Shown here one piece after another: positions 8,072-17,392 of a stretch of DNA of 64,000 nucleotides. Positions within the stretch are counted from its first letter, which is position 1. Each line of letters begins with the position of its first letter. Source of the DNA: Acidovorax sp. SUPP3334 (lineage in GTDB: Bacteria; Pseudomonadota; Gammaproteobacteria; Burkholderiales; Burkholderiaceae_C); NCBI RefSeq assembly GCF_030159055.1, contig NZ_BQXQ01000022.1, forward strand, positions 25,088 through 89,087, given 5' to 3'. Below the pieces are notes generated by a model, which was given only the letters and a program-made list of their open reading frames with translations, was not told the DNA's origin and made no database searches. The translations under genes were made by a program, and so were the position numbers.

Positions 8072-8990
8072 TCAATCGATCAACTGCCCCGCTTCGTGGA
8101 ACGGGTAAGGCCCAGGGTAGGAACCGCTGGCCACGGTATGTCTCACCATGCGGCTGCCTCGGGGCAGGGCATGCAGCGCAAAGCCAGGTGGCTCCAGCGT
8201 CCAGGCCGATGCCGCATCCTCCGCCAGGTCCAGGCAGACCTGGTGCGCGGGCCAAGGCACGGTCGTTGCCAGGGTGCCCCGAACCTCACCTGGATGGCGC
8301 GGTGCAGGTGGCCGCAAACGACCCGTTCCACATTGGGGTGCCGTACCACGATGGCCTCCAGGGCCTGGGCGCCTTCGAGCAGGCCGATGGCGTCCATGTG
8401 GCCGATGAGCGTGCGAAAGGGCGGGTGTGCATTGCGATCACGACCGGCTGTCCGTGGTACGCCTCCAGCTGCTGCTCCAGCCAGGCGAGCCGTGCCTGGC
8501 AAAGGCCTCCTTCGCTGGCGCCCGGCACCACGGTGTCGAGCGCGATGAGCTGCAGTCCGCCCACAGGCACCCTGTATTGCACGAACCCTTCTTCGCCCAG
8601 GTACGCGTGCTCGGGAAAGCTCGCGCGCAGTTGGGTGCGGTCGTCATGGTTGCCGGGCAGCAGGTAGAGCGGCACGGCTCCGAGCGGTGCCAGCAGCTCG
8701 CGCAGGTGGGCATACTCCGCCGACCGCCCGAAGTCGGTGAGATCGCCGGTAATGACGATGGCGTCGGGCCGCTGCGGCAACCGCAGCACCGTTTCCACCG
8801 CCTGGTGCAGATAGGGCGCGGTATCCAGCCGCCCGTAGGCCAGCCGTTCGGCCACGCCGAACACCAGGTCGCGTGTGGCGGGGATGACCTTGTCCGGCAG
8901 GTTGAAGGCGCGGGATACGGTGGCGACCGAAACCCCTGCTTCGCGGGCGACGTCCTGAATGGTCAACGGGGAAGAGCGGGGTGAGGTCAT
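8072..8990 (-). pseudogene. Wrecked LacI-HTH / metallophosphoesterase fusion
   Basis: Residues 1-50 of the minus-strand frame from 8990 are a LacI-family DNA-binding domain (TIQDVAREAGVSVATVSRAF). At RLAYGR (8829-8846) the sequence passes straight into a CpdA/Icc-like metallophosphoesterase (DAIVITGDLTDFG, LPGNHDDR). The rest of the LacI protein is missing, and so is the phosphoesterase N-terminus with its first metal motif (DxH). Homology then leaves the frame twice: near 8427 (frame changes to HPPFRTLIGHMDAIG and CGHLHRAIQVRFG) and near 8277-8280 in a G4 run (frame changes to GTLATTVPWPAHQVCLDLA). It ends at the stop at 8072. Looks like a deletion between two same-strand genes followed by decay. 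It lies between two PIP-box genes. Confidence 0.85.
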
Positions 8991-9071
8991 GCCATGTAAT
9001 CGATTTCATGGTGTTGGAGCTGGGCGGCGTGACGGCGCTATGACAGCGTGGGTGCAATCAAGCAATTTCAC

Positions 9072-9134
9072 TTCGCAAGGGAGTGGGCGCGTTCGCAGGA
9101 TCGCTTTCGCGAAAGTCCCCATTGGGGCCAAGCT
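9072..9134 (+). promoter_or_regulatory. Perfect PIP box with -10 upstream of HopX-like gene
   Basis: TTCGC (9072-9076), 15 bases, TTCGC (9092-9096), 32 bases, CAAGCT (9129-9134) matching YANNNT. Exact spacing and sequence for an HrpX/HrpB-dependent promoter. The mRNA would begin after about 9140, which rules out the longer in-frame start at 9048. Confidence 0.9.
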
Positions 9135-9170
9135 CATGCGGCACTGAGCTATTTACGAATCGGAGCAGCC

Positions 9171-10328
9171 ATGGTCACGCCTCTTTCGGCCCGCAACGCA
9201 CAGCATGCACACCGTGCTGCAGCCCCTGCTGCCGATACGGCGCGAGCCCTCACTTCGGCCCCTGCCGCGCCTGCCGCCCCTGCCCGCGCTGCTTCTGCTG
9301 CAGCGCTGTCTGCGCGCGCGCCCTCGTCGGAAGGGCTTCCTCCGCGTCAAACCATTGCCCCGTCCCGCGAGCTGATGCCTCCGCGAAATGATGCCCGGCT
9401 GCGCGCCTACGTGATGGCCCGCGCCATCGACGGCCGGGTGGTGGAAGGCCAGGATCTGGCACGGCTGCGGCTGGCCAATCGCACGGTCGATATGGTTCGC
9501 GGCATGCTGCCCTGGGGACGAGGCAACGTGGCCGCCGATGTCGAGCGCACATGGGGCGAGAGTTCACGCAGAAGTCTGGCGTGCCACTCCATGACCTATC
9601 ACCTGACGCAGTTCGCCGGATGGCCGCCTGTTCAGGCACGGGCGACGGCTGCACTGTTTGCGCAGGCGGGCACATGTGACGATCAAGCTGCGCTGAGCGT
9701 GATGTTGCACGCACCGCACCTGCAGCAAAATGAGGCGCTCTACCAGGTGATTTCTCTCCAGATCGGCCATGTCTGGGCGGAGTGGCGCGAAGAAACCCAC
9801 CCCGGCAATGCGTTCGCGCTGGTCATGGACCCCTGGATGGACGGTCCAGCGGTGTTCGCGTCCGACGGCCAACTGTCGGACATTCCCCGAAGCACCCGGC
9901 CTCAATTCAACTTTTCTCAAGCCTCCGGACTGGCTGCCAAAGCCGAGACGGATTGGCTCATCGCGAATTCTGCCAATGGGTTGAGCGCGATGTTTTTGCA
10001 AGCCCGCACGACGATTGCGCCCGATTACCGCTGTCCCCCCGAGCTCACCTATCGAGGCATGCCGGTCATCAGCCGGGCTTTCGAGTTGAGGGTTCAGACG
10101 AAGCTCGACCGAACGGTCGACACCGCCAAGGCTGTGCGATTCGGAGTACCCAGCGATGCGCTGGCGGCATCTCCCAGCCTGCTGAGGGCTCGGCGCAGCC
10201 TGCTCAATGACACGCTGGCCGTGGGTGTGGCCCGCGAGATGACGCCCGGCCTGAGCCTGCGGGCTGCGCAAGAGGAAGTGCCTGAGCTGCTGGACGGCGC
10301 AAGGCACCGGCTTCGCAAAACGCTGTGA
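9171..10328 (+). CDS. HopX/AvrPphE (XopE)-like type III effector
   Basis: 385-aa protein. The long Ala/Ser/Pro-rich N-terminus (about 1-65) fits a type III secretion signal. The core shows a papain/transglutaminase-like triad pattern: Cys169 in AGTCDDQAAL, His200 in IGHVWAEW, Asp220 in VMDPWMDGPAV. That order and the DPW-x-x-GPAV run match what I know of the AvrPphE/HopX/XopE family, whose members act inside plant cells. The start at 9171 has GGAG 5-8 bases upstream and lies downstream of a perfect PIP promoter. It converges with lspA at 10376. Fold and triad are read from sequence; the family name is recalled, not searched. Host target unknown. Confidence 0.75.
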   Translation: MVTPLSARNAQHAHRAAAPAADTARALTSAPAAPAAPARAASAAALSARAPSSEGLPPRQTIAPSRELMPPRNDARLRAYVMARAIDGRVVEGQDLARLRLANRTVDMVRGMLPWGRGNVAADVERTWGESSRRSLACHSMTYHLTQFAGWPPVQARATAALFAQAGTCDDQAALSVMLHAPHLQQNEALYQVISLQIGHVWAEWREETHPGNAFALVMDPWMDGPAVFASDGQLSDIPRSTRPQFNFSQASGLAAKAETDWLIANSANGLSAMFLQARTTIAPDYRCPPELTYRGMPVISRAFELRVQTKLDRTVDTAKAVRFGVPSDALAASPSLLRARRSLLNDTLAVGVAREMTPGLSLRAAQEEVPELLDGARHRLRKTL

Positions 10329-10375
10329 GCCCGCAAGGACAGGCGCCGCACTTGGGCGCCGACCCGGTCACGGCT

Positions 10376-10885
10376 TCAGGAGGACCGTTTCACCCGCAGC
10401 AATTCATCCAGGATCAGGCAGGTCGCCCCCACCGTGATGGCCGAGTCCGCCAGATTGAAGGCCGGAAAGTGCCAGCCGCGGGCGTGGAAGTCGAGAAAAT
10501 CGACCACATAGCCGTGCATCATGCGATCCACCACGTTGCCCACCGCACCGCCCAGAATGCTGGACAGTGCAAAGCAGAACAGCTTCTGCCCCGGGTGCGC
10601 ACGCAGTTGCCACACGATGAACAACGTGGCCGCTACGCCGATCCCGGTGAACACCCAGCGCTGCCAGCCGCCGGCATCCGCCAGGAATGAGAAAGCCGCG
10701 CCCGTGTTGTGCGCACGCACGATGTTGAAAAAGCTGGTGATGTAGGTCGCATCGCCCAGCCGGTAATAGCCCAGGATCAGCGTCTTGGTGAACTGGTCCG
10801 CGATCAGGATCAGCACGGCCCAGAGGAGCCAGGGCCACATCTTGCCGCCCGAGGCGGACGACGACGAAAAGCTGCTGCGGGCCAT
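10376..10885 (-). CDS. lspA: Lipoprotein signal peptidase (signal peptidase II)
   Basis: 169-aa inner-membrane aspartyl protease that removes signal peptides from diacylglyceryl-prolipoproteins. Four hydrophobic segments and the family motifs are present: [19 protein letters not shown], and the two catalytic-Asp regions [19 protein letters not shown] and FNLADSAI. The start ATG at 10885 overlaps the ileS stop (TGATG), so it is translationally coupled to ileS. A longer frame to 11008 only reads into ileS. The short Ser-rich N-terminus ([14 protein letters not shown]) is common in this group. Confidence 0.97.
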   Translation of the reverse strand: MARSSFSSSSASGGKMWPWLLWAVLILIADQFTKTLILGYYRLGDATYITSFFNIVRAHNTGAAFSFLADAGGWQRWVFTGIGVAATLFIVWQLRAHPGQKLFCFALSSILGGAVGNVVDRMMHGYVVDFLDFHARGWHFPAFNLADSAITVGATCLILDELLRVKRSS

Positions 10886-13785
10886 CACGCGTGCTCCCGC
10901 GCTTCGCCGGCGCCGAACAGGTTGCTGGTGCAGCGGCCGCACAGGGTGGGATGGGCCGGGTCCTGGCCCTGGCCCACATCGCCTCGGTAGTGCCAGCAGC
11001 GCTCGCACTTGGTGTTTGAACTGGGCTTGACGCTGATATGCAGCGCTTCTCCAGATACCAATTCAATAGCAGACGTGATGAACACGAACTTCAGGTCTTC
11101 ACCCAGGCTTGCCAGCAACGCGTGGTCCTCGGGGGCAGCCGCCAGCGTGACGGTGGCTTGCAGCGACGAGCCCACCTGGCCTGCGGCGCGCAGTGCTTCG
11201 ATCTCCTTGTTCACCGCATCGCGGATCGCACGCAGGCGGGCCCACTTGGCCAGCAGCCCTTCGTCGGTACCCGCGATGGAGCCGTAGGTTTCCAGGAAGA
11301 TGGATTCGGACGCGCCGAACACCTTCCACGCCTCTTCCGCCGTGAACGACAGGAAGGGCGCCATCCAGCGCAGCATGGCATGCGTGATCTGGTAGAGCGC
11401 GGTCTGTGCGCTGCGGCGCGCGAGGCTCTTGGGCGCCGTGGTGTACAGGCGATCCTTCAGCACATCGAGGTAGAAGCCGCCCAGGTCTTCCGAGCAATAC
11501 AACTGCAGCTTGGCGACCACGGGGTGGAACTCGTACACCTTGTAGTGGGCCAGTACCTCGGCCTGGAACTCGGCGGCGCGCGTCAATGCATAGCGGTCGA
11601 TCTCCAGCATCTGGTCGAACGGCACGGCGTCGGCCTGGGGATCGAAATCGCTCACGTTGGCCAGCAGAAAGCGCAGCGTGTTGCGGATGCGGCGGTACGC
11701 ATCCACCACGCGCGCCAGGATCTTGTCGTCGCCCGCGATATCGCCCGAGTAATCGCTCGCGGCCACCCACAGGCGGATGATTTCGGCGCCGAGCTTCTTG
11801 TTGATTTCCTGCGGATCGATGCCGTTGCCCAGCGACTTGCTCATCTTGCGGCCCTGGCTGTCCACGGTGAAGCCGTGGGTCAGCAGGCCCTTGTAAGGCG
11901 CGCGGCCCTCCAGGGCGCTCGCCAGCAGCAGCGAGCTGTGGAACCAGCCTCGGTGCTGGTCGTGGCCTTCCAGGTACAGATCGGCTTCGGGGCCGGTGTC
12001 ATGGTGCACGCCGGGGTGCGTGCCGCGCAGCACGTGGAAGAACGTGGAGCCGGAGTCGAACCACACTTCCAGGATGTCGGTGCTCTTGGTGTAGCAAGCT
12101 GCGTCCTCGGCCCCCAGGATTTCTTCCGGGGTCACGCGGCTCCAGGCCTCGATGCCGCCCTTTTCCACGATGTCGGCCGCCTGGTCCATGATTTCCATGG
12201 TGCGCGGATGCAACTCGCCCGAATCCTTGTGCAGGAAGAAGGGGATGGGCACGCCCCAGCTGCGCTGGCGCGAGATGCACCAGTCGGGCCGGTTGGCGAT
12301 CATGTCGTGCAGGCGGGCCTTGCCGTTCTCGGGATAGAAGCTGGTGTGCTCGATGGCTTCCAGCGCGGTCTGGCGCAGGGTCTTGGGCGCCTTGTCCTTG
12401 GTGAACACGCCTTCGCCTTCGTCCATGCGGATGAACCACTGTGCGGCCGCGCGGTAGATCACCGGCGTCTTGTGGCGCCAGCAGTGCGGGTAGCTGTGGG
12501 TGATGTCCTTGGTGGCCATCAGGCGGGAGGCTGCGCGCAGCGCCTCGATGACGACCGGCACGGCCTTCCAGATGTGCTGGCCGCCGAACAGCGGAAAGTC
12601 GGCCGCGTAGGTGCCGTTGCCCTGCACGGGGTTCAGGATGTCGTCCAGCGCCAGTCCATGCGCGCGGCAGGAGTTGAAATCCTCCAGGCCGTAGGCGGGC
12701 GAGGAGTGCACGATGCCGGTGCCGTCGTCGGCCGTGGCGTAGTCGGCCAGGTACACGGGCGACAGGCGCCGGTAGCCGTAGCTGCCGTCTTCGTTCTTCA
12801 CGTCGTACAGCGGGTGTTCGAATTCCAGCCCGCCGAGCTTTTCGCCCAGTGCCGTGGCCAGCACCTGGCCGGTGAGGCCGTAGCGCGCCATGCAGTCTTC
12901 GACCAGGGATTCGGCCAGCACCAGCAGGCCGCGCTCCGTGTCCACCAGCGCGTAGGTGATTTCAGGGTTCAGGTTCAGCGCCTGATTGGCCGGGATGGTC
13001 CAGGCGGTGGTGGTCCAGATCACCACGAACGCGTCTTTGGACAGGCTACCGGAGGGGCCTTCCTGTCCTTGCAGGCCGAAGGCGGCGGCCAGCCTGGTGG
13101 GCTCGTGCGCCTTGAAGGCCACATCCAGCGTGGTGCTCTTCTTGTCCTGGTACTCGATCTCGAACTCGGCCAGCGAGGAGCCGCAGTCGAAGCACCAGTA
13201 CACGGGCTTCAGGCCCCGGTACACGAAGCCGCGCTCCATCACGCGCTTGAATGCGCGGATCTCGCCTGCCTCGTTGGCGAAGTTCATGGTCTTGTAGGGG
13301 TTGTCCCATTCACCCAGCACGCCCAGGCGCTGGAAGTCGGCCATCTGCTGGGCGATCTGCTCGCTGGCATAGGCGCGGCTCTTGGCCTGCATGTCGTCAC
13401 GGCTCAGGTTGCGTCCGTGCTTTTTCTCGATGGCGTTCTCGATCGGCAGGCCGTGGCAGTCCCAGCCTGGCACGTACAGCGCATCGAAGCCTTCGAGCTG
13501 GCGCGCCTTGGTGATCATGTCCTTCAGGATCTTGTTGACCGCGTGGCCCATGTGGATCTGGCCGTTGGCGTAGGGCGGGCCGTCGTGCAGGATGAACTTC
13601 GGCGCGCCGCAGCGGGCGTCGCGCAGCTTTTTGTAGATGCCTTTTTCGTCCCATTCCTTCACCCAGCCCGGCTCGCGCTTGGGCAGGTCGCCACGCATCG
13701 GGAAGGCGGTGTCGGGCAGGTTGAGCGTGGCGCGGTAGTCCTTGCCGGTGGAAGGGGTGGGGTGGGCGTTCGTGTTCTCGGACAT
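10885..13785 (-). CDS. ileS: Isoleucyl-tRNA synthetase
   Basis: 966-aa class I synthetase charging tRNA-Ile. The HIGH motif is HMGH (residues 78-81), the KMSKS motif is exact (647-651), and the CP1 editing insertion lies between. The C-terminal zinc finger is complete: [13 protein letters not shown] and LCGRC. The start was set at [18 protein letters not shown] (13785). The CDS lies between ribF, 109 bp upstream, and lspA, which it overlaps: the classic ribF-ileS-lspA operon. A stretch near residues 905-920 (plus strand 11034-11071) weakly resembles the window's interspersed repeat but was not counted as a copy. Confidence 0.98.
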   Translation of the reverse strand: MSENTNAHPTPSTGKDYRATLNLPDTAFPMRGDLPKREPGWVKEWDEKGIYKKLRDARCGAPKFILHDGPPYANGQIHMGHAVNKILKDMITKARQLEGFDALYVPGWDCHGLPIENAIEKKHGRNLSRDDMQAKSRAYASEQIAQQMADFQRLGVLGEWDNPYKTMNFANEAGEIRAFKRVMERGFVYRGLKPVYWCFDCGSSLAEFEIEYQDKKSTTLDVAFKAHEPTRLAAAFGLQGQEGPSGSLSKDAFVVIWTTTAWTIPANQALNLNPEITYALVDTERGLLVLAESLVEDCMARYGLTGQVLATALGEKLGGLEFEHPLYDVKNEDGSYGYRRLSPVYLADYATADDGTGIVHSSPAYGLEDFNSCRAHGLALDDILNPVQGNGTYAADFPLFGGQHIWKAVPVVIEALRAASRLMATKDITHSYPHCWRHKTPVIYRAAAQWFIRMDEGEGVFTKDKAPKTLRQTALEAIEHTSFYPENGKARLHDMIANRPDWCISRQRSWGVPIPFFLHKDSGELHPRTMEIMDQAADIVEKGGIEAWSRVTPEEILGAEDAACYTKSTDILEVWFDSGSTFFHVLRGTHPGVHHDTGPEADLYLEGHDQHRGWFHSSLLLASALEGRAPYKGLLTHGFTVDSQGRKMSKSLGNGIDPQEINKKLGAEIIRLWVAASDYSGDIAGDDKILARVVDAYRRIRNTLRFLLANVSDFDPQADAVPFDQMLEIDRYALTRAAEFQAEVLAHYKVYEFHPVVAKLQLYCSEDLGGFYLDVLKDRLYTTAPKSLARRSAQTALYQITHAMLRWMAPFLSFTAEEAWKVFGASESIFLETYGSIAGTDEGLLAKWARLRAIRDAVNKEIEALRAAGQVGSSLQATVTLAAAPEDHALLASLGEDLKFVFITSAIELVSGEALHISVKPSSNTKCERCWHYRGDVGQGQDPAHPTLCGRCTSNLFGAGEAREHA

Positions 13786-13894
13786 GGCGGGACCTAAGGA
13801 GCGGGCCGTTCCGGGCCATGGCCCGGAACGCTGGGAGACAAAAAAGAGAGAGGAGCGGACGGGGCCGCAGGGCTGCGCTGCGGCACGGGGACCG

Positions 13895-14935
13895 TCAAAT
13901 TCGGTCGCGCGTGGTCTGGCGACGGGTCTCGGCGTGCGTGGAGGCGGAGAAATACGCCCGCGCGTCATCGCAGTCCTGGGCGATGCCGCGGGTGAGGGCG
14001 TCGAAGCTGTCGTATTTCAGCTCGTCGTGCAGTTTGTGCAGAAGTTCCACGCGGACGATTTTACCGTACGCCCCTTCGGGCCCCAGATCGTCCGGCCACT
14101 CCAGGCAATGCGTTTCCAGCAGCACGCGGCCGCCGTTGACATCCTGCGGGTCGAGCGATGGGCGCACACCCAGGTTGGCCACGCCCGGCAGGGGATCGGC
14201 AGCCAGGCCGTGCACCCGCACCACGAAGATGCCACCTGCAGCGGGCTTCCAGTGGGCAAAACGCAGGTTGAGCGTGCGAAAACCGTCGCCCGCACCTTCG
14301 CGGCTGGCGCCCAGTTCACGGCCGAGCTTGCGCCCGTGCACCACGTGGCCCGAGATGGCATAGGGCCGGCCCAGCAGCCGTGCAGCGTCTTCCATGCGGC
14401 CGGCGGCCAGGGCCTCGCGCACGGCAGAGCTCGATACGCGCAGGCCATGGACCTCGTAGCTGTTCATGCGGGCCACTTCGAAACCCTGGCTGCGTCCCGC
14501 GCCGTCCAGCATGGCGTAGTCGCCCGCGCGCTGCGCGCCGAAGCGAAAGTCGTCGCCCACCAGCACGTAGCGTGCGCCCAGGCCGCGCACCAGCACGTCT
14601 TCGATGAAAGCCTGCGCAGGCTGGCTGGCCAGCCGCTCGTTGAACGGCAGCACCACGGTCTGCTGCACGCCGCAAAGGCTCAGTTCGTCCAGCTTGTCGC
14701 GCAGGGTGCCGATGCGGGCGGGCGCCAGTTCGGGGCGCTGGCGGGCGCCCGCGAAGTAATCGCGCGGATGGGGTTCGAACGTCAGCACGCAACTGGGCAC
14801 GCCGCGGTGCGCCGCTTCGTTGTTCAGCAGTGCCAGCATCGCCTGGTGCCCCCGGTGCACGCCGTCGAAATTGCCGATGGTGAGGGCGCAGGCCGATGCG
14901 ATGTCGGGGTGATGGAAGCCTCGGAAGATCTTCAT
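13895..14935 (-). CDS. ribF: Bifunctional riboflavin kinase / FAD synthetase
   Basis: 346-aa enzyme converting riboflavin to FMN and FMN to FAD. The N-terminal nucleotidyltransferase domain shows [16 protein letters not shown] (residues 19-34) and VGDDFRFG. The C-terminal flavokinase domain begins around 185 ([20 protein letters not shown]) and ends with the usual helical tail. A disordered Arg/Thr-rich end ([12 protein letters not shown]) is slightly long. First gene of the ribF-ileS-lspA operon. A copy of the interspersed repeat lies immediately upstream, so its leader would be transcribed through or just beside that element. Confidence 0.97.
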   Translation of the reverse strand: MKIFRGFHHPDIASACALTIGNFDGVHRGHQAMLALLNNEAAHRGVPSCVLTFEPHPRDYFAGARQRPELAPARIGTLRDKLDELSLCGVQQTVVLPFNERLASQPAQAFIEDVLVRGLGARYVLVGDDFRFGAQRAGDYAMLDGAGRSQGFEVARMNSYEVHGLRVSSSAVREALAAGRMEDAARLLGRPYAISGHVVHGRKLGRELGASREGAGDGFRTLNLRFAHWKPAAGGIFVVRVHGLAADPLPGVANLGVRPSLDPQDVNGGRVLLETHCLEWPDDLGPEGAYGKIVRVELLHKLHDELKYDSFDALTRGIAQDCDDARAYFSASTHAETRRQTTRDRI

Positions 14936-14940
14936 CGGAG

Positions 14941-14998
14941 TGCTTTACTTTTGATAGCGCCTTGCGCAGGTGCAGCAAGCGCTGGACGCCAATTTGTC
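14941..14998 (+). repeat. Interspersed ~60-bp repeat, copy 1 (ribF leader)
   Basis: TGCTTT at 14941, TAGC at 14955, AGCGCTGGACGCC at 14978 and a T-containing tail. Distances of 14 and 37 bases from the first element are identical to the other copies. It lies between divergent ribF and the HNH gene. Confidence 0.8.
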
Positions 14999-15101
14999 AT
15001 GAACGGAGTATATTGTGAGCCACTGCGCGGCCTTGGCACGCCGCCCGTGAGACATCAGCGTTCCGAATCCTTGTGTGCATCGTTGTAGCAGGAGGCGAGT
15101 T

Positions 15102-15659
15102 GTGAAGGTCTTGAAGTTGTCGGCCCAGGGGTTGCCCCAATCGTGGATTTCGCTCGAGCAGGCGGTCATTCACTATGCCGCGGGCGAGGTGCGCTGGGAA
15201 TCCGGCGGCCAGATCGCACGGTTTCGCGGCGGCCACAACGCGGTGACGGGCGAGCAGTCGGTCATCGGCATCAACAGCATCATCGGCACCAAGGGCGTGC
15301 CGGCCATCAATCCGTTCAACCTCAAGCCCAGCCTCACCAACAGCAAGCTCTTTGCGCGCGACCGCAACATCTGCGCGTACTGCGGCGGGCATTTCCACGA
15401 AGAAGACCTGACGCGCGAGCACATCGTGCCCTACGCGCGCCAGGGCGTGGACCACTGGATGAACGTGGTCACCGCCTGCCGCCCCTGCAACCACCGAAAG
15501 GGCCCGCGCACGCCCGAACAGGCGCACATGCCGCTGCTCTACGCCCCCTATGTTCCCAGCCTGTGGGAAGACTTCATCCTGCGCAACCGCCGCATCCTGG
15601 CGGACCAGATGGAGTTTTTGATGGCGCACGTGCCCAAATCGTCCCGCCTGCTGGACTGA
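15102..15659 (+). CDS. HNH endonuclease family protein
   Basis: 185-aa protein with a zinc-binding HNH nuclease domain in its C-terminal half: C91-x2-C94 (CAYC), LTREHIVP with His107, Asn121, and C126-x2-C129 followed by NHRKG. The GTG at 15102 is chosen as start because a strong GGAGG is six bases upstream and VKVLKLSAQG begins the conserved part; an upstream ATG at 15075 lacks such a site. Related stand-alone HNH proteins are widespread, often chromosomal, and of unknown physiological role. Divergent from ribF. No phage or restriction genes are adjacent, so a defence role is not supported. Confidence 0.88.
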   Translation: MKVLKLSAQGLPQSWISLEQAVIHYAAGEVRWESGGQIARFRGGHNAVTGEQSVIGINSIIGTKGVPAINPFNLKPSLTNSKLFARDRNICAYCGGHFHEEDLTREHIVPYARQGVDHWMNVVTACRPCNHRKGPRTPEQAHMPLLYAPYVPSLWEDFILRNRRILADQMEFLMAHVPKSSRLLD

Positions 15660-15775
15660 TCGAAAAAAAGCGCCCGCGCAGGTATTTTCCCCGAGGGCAG
15701 GGCGAAGTGGCTGCGGGAATAATCCCTGCCTCGTTTGCCACAACGCTCCCCGGGGCCCAAGATCGGACCGTTCCC

Positions 15776-16759
15776 ATGCGCATTGCCTCCCGCCGCCTGT
15801 TGTTGGCCGCCGCCGTCGCCGGCCTGCCCGCCATTTCCGCTTTCGCCCAGCAGGCCAAGGAAGTCAAGGTCGGCTATGCGCTGGCGATCAACTCGCACTA
15901 CGGGGCTGCGGCCCAAGCCTGGGCCGATACGGTCGAGAAGGGCACCAACGGGGCCTTCAAATTCAAGCAGTTCCCCTCCAGCGCCCTGGGCGGCGAGCGC
16001 GAATTGATCGAGGGCCTGCAACTGGGCACCGTGGAGGCGGTGATCGTCTCCACCGGCGCCTTGAGCAACTTCGTGCCCGATGTGGGGGTGGTGGACATTC
16101 CCTTCCTGTTTCGCGACACCGCCCACGCCCGCGCGGTGCTGGACGGCCCGTTCGGCCAGGACCTGCTGGGCAAGTTCAAGGCGCGCGGCCTGATCGCCCT
16201 GGCCTGGGGCGAACAGGGCTTTCGCCACCTGACCAACAACAAACACCCGGTGAGCACGCCGGCAGACCTCAAGGGCCTCAAGATCCGCGTGACCGAGAAC
16301 CCCGTGCACATCACGGCCTTTCGCACGCTGGGCGCTTCGCCCACGCCGATGTCCTGGCCCGAGGTGATCGGCGCACTGCAGCAGGGCACGATCGACGGAC
16401 AGGAAAACCCCATGTCGGTGATCGTTTCCGCCAAGCTGCCGCAGGTGCAGAAGTACCTTTCGCTGACCGGCCACGTCTATGCACCCATGGCGCTGATCGT
16501 GTCGCCCAATTTCTGGTCGGGCCTCACCGATGCGCAGAAGGCCACGTTCACCCAGGGCGCCAAGGCGGGCGCGGCGGCCTCGCGCAAGTTCGTGGACGAC
16601 GTGGAGCAAAAGGGCCTGGCGGACGTCAAGGCGGCTGGCATGCAGGTCGTGGAGTCGGTGGACAAGTCAGCCTTCCAGAAGGCGCTGGAGCCCGCCTACA
16701 AGCAATACGCCGCCAAGTTCGGCCAGAAAACGCTGGACCACATCACCGGCACGAAGTGA
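15776..16759 (+). CDS. TRAP transporter substrate-binding protein (DctP family)
   Basis: 327-aa periplasmic solute receptor. A Sec signal peptide spans residues 1-23 (MRIASRRLLLAAAVAGLPAI to AFA). Family landmarks are FPSSALGGERELIEGLQLG, the Arg-containing LKGLKIRVTENP that salt-bridges carboxylate ligands in DctP proteins, and GTIDGQENP. First gene of a dctPQM set on one strand. Two hairpins with T-runs follow its stop, so receptor mRNA is probably made in excess over the membrane genes. Ligand is likely a dicarboxylate or other small organic acid, not decidable from sequence. Confidence 0.94.
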   Translation: MRIASRRLLLAAAVAGLPAISAFAQQAKEVKVGYALAINSHYGAAAQAWADTVEKGTNGAFKFKQFPSSALGGERELIEGLQLGTVEAVIVSTGALSNFVPDVGVVDIPFLFRDTAHARAVLDGPFGQDLLGKFKARGLIALAWGEQGFRHLTNNKHPVSTPADLKGLKIRVTENPVHITAFRTLGASPTPMSWPEVIGALQQGTIDGQENPMSVIVSAKLPQVQKYLSLTGHVYAPMALIVSPNFWSGLTDAQKATFTQGAKAGAAASRKFVDDVEQKGLADVKAAGMQVVESVDKSAFQKALEPAYKQYAAKFGQKTLDHITGTK

Positions 16760-16768
16760 TCGAGGCCT

Positions 16769-16829
16769 GCACGCCCCGAGCCCTGGGCGGCGTGCTTTTC
16801 CTTCTGCCCGGTCTGTCCGGGCTTTTTCC
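16769..16829 (+). terminator. Tandem hairpins between dctP and dctQ
   Basis: GCACGCC (16769-16775) pairs with GGCGTGC (16789-16795), followed by TTTTCC. A second hairpin GCCCGG (16806-16811) / CCGGGC (16817-16822) is followed by TTTTTCC. Probable partial terminators that lower dctQM expression relative to dctP. Confidence 0.7.
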
Positions 16830-16856
16830 TTTTATGACCATTGGATTTCTGCCCCC

Positions 16857-17372
16857 ATGCTGAACCGATTCGAGCGCGTTCTGGTCGCCGGCAATCGCTG
16901 GCTGCTCATCATCTTGCTGCTGGCGATGGCCTGCATCGTCTTCGCCAACGTGGTGCTGCGCTACACCACGGGCGACTCCATCGTGTGGGCGGAAGAGGTG
17001 GCGCGGCACCTGATGATCTGGGGCACATTCCTCGGCGCGGGGCTGGTGCTGCGGTTCGGCGGGCATGTGGCCATCGACAATCTGCACCACACCCTGGGGC
17101 CGGCCGGCGCGCGCTGGATGCGCGGGCTGATCGTGGTGGGACTGGGAATTTTCTTCCTCGTGATGGCGTGGTTCTCGATGCAATACGTGTGGGCCACGCG
17201 GTTCCAGACCACGCCGGCCACCGACATCGCGTTCGCCTGGATCTATTCGGCGATGCCGGTGGGCTTTCTGCTGCTGTTCGCTCATTTGCTGTTCATGGCG
17301 CGGGGCTACGTGCGCGACGGGCGCTATGTCGAGTCCGACGAAATGGACGCCGAGTCCGCAGCCTCGCTGTGA
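16857..17372 (+). CDS. TRAP transporter small permease (DctQ family)
   Basis: 171-aa inner-membrane protein with four hydrophobic segments. Family features are VLRYTTGDSIVWAEEVARHL (residues 38-57) with the conserved WAEE, then FGGHVAID. It partners the large permease downstream to couple the periplasmic receptor to Na+-driven uptake. Twenty bases separate it from dctM. The start ATG at 16857 follows the two-hairpin terminator region. Confidence 0.93.
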   Translation: MLNRFERVLVAGNRWLLIILLLAMACIVFANVVLRYTTGDSIVWAEEVARHLMIWGTFLGAGLVLRFGGHVAIDNLHHTLGPAGARWMRGLIVVGLGIFFLVMAWFSMQYVWATRFQTTPATDIAFAWIYSAMPVGFLLLFAHLLFMARGYVRDGRYVESDEMDAESAASL

Positions 17373-17392
17373 TGTTCACGAGAACCTGACCC

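Noticed and set aside
8286..8990. A functional novel LacI-phosphoesterase fusion regulator
   Set aside because: Homology leaves the frame twice and the phosphoesterase lacks its first metal motif, so it is treated as a pseudogene.
9048..9170. Upstream in-frame start of the HopX-like gene
   Set aside because: It would place the PIP box and -10 element inside the coding sequence; the ATG at 9171 has a ribosome-binding site and is downstream of the promoter.
11022..11071. Minus-strand copy of the interspersed repeat within ileS
   Set aside because: TGCTAT and TATC fall at the right distance, but the third block (AGCGTCAAG) does not match; counted as chance.
11038..13797. 919-codon open frame opposite ileS
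   Set aside because: Antisense shadow. ileS on the minus strand has all synthetase motifs; the plus-strand frame is open only because of the GC-rich third-position bias and has a biased His/Gln/Val composition.
15102..15659. HNH protein as part of a defence system
   Set aside because: No restriction, toxin or phage genes adjoin it and its neighbours are ribF and a TRAP transporter.
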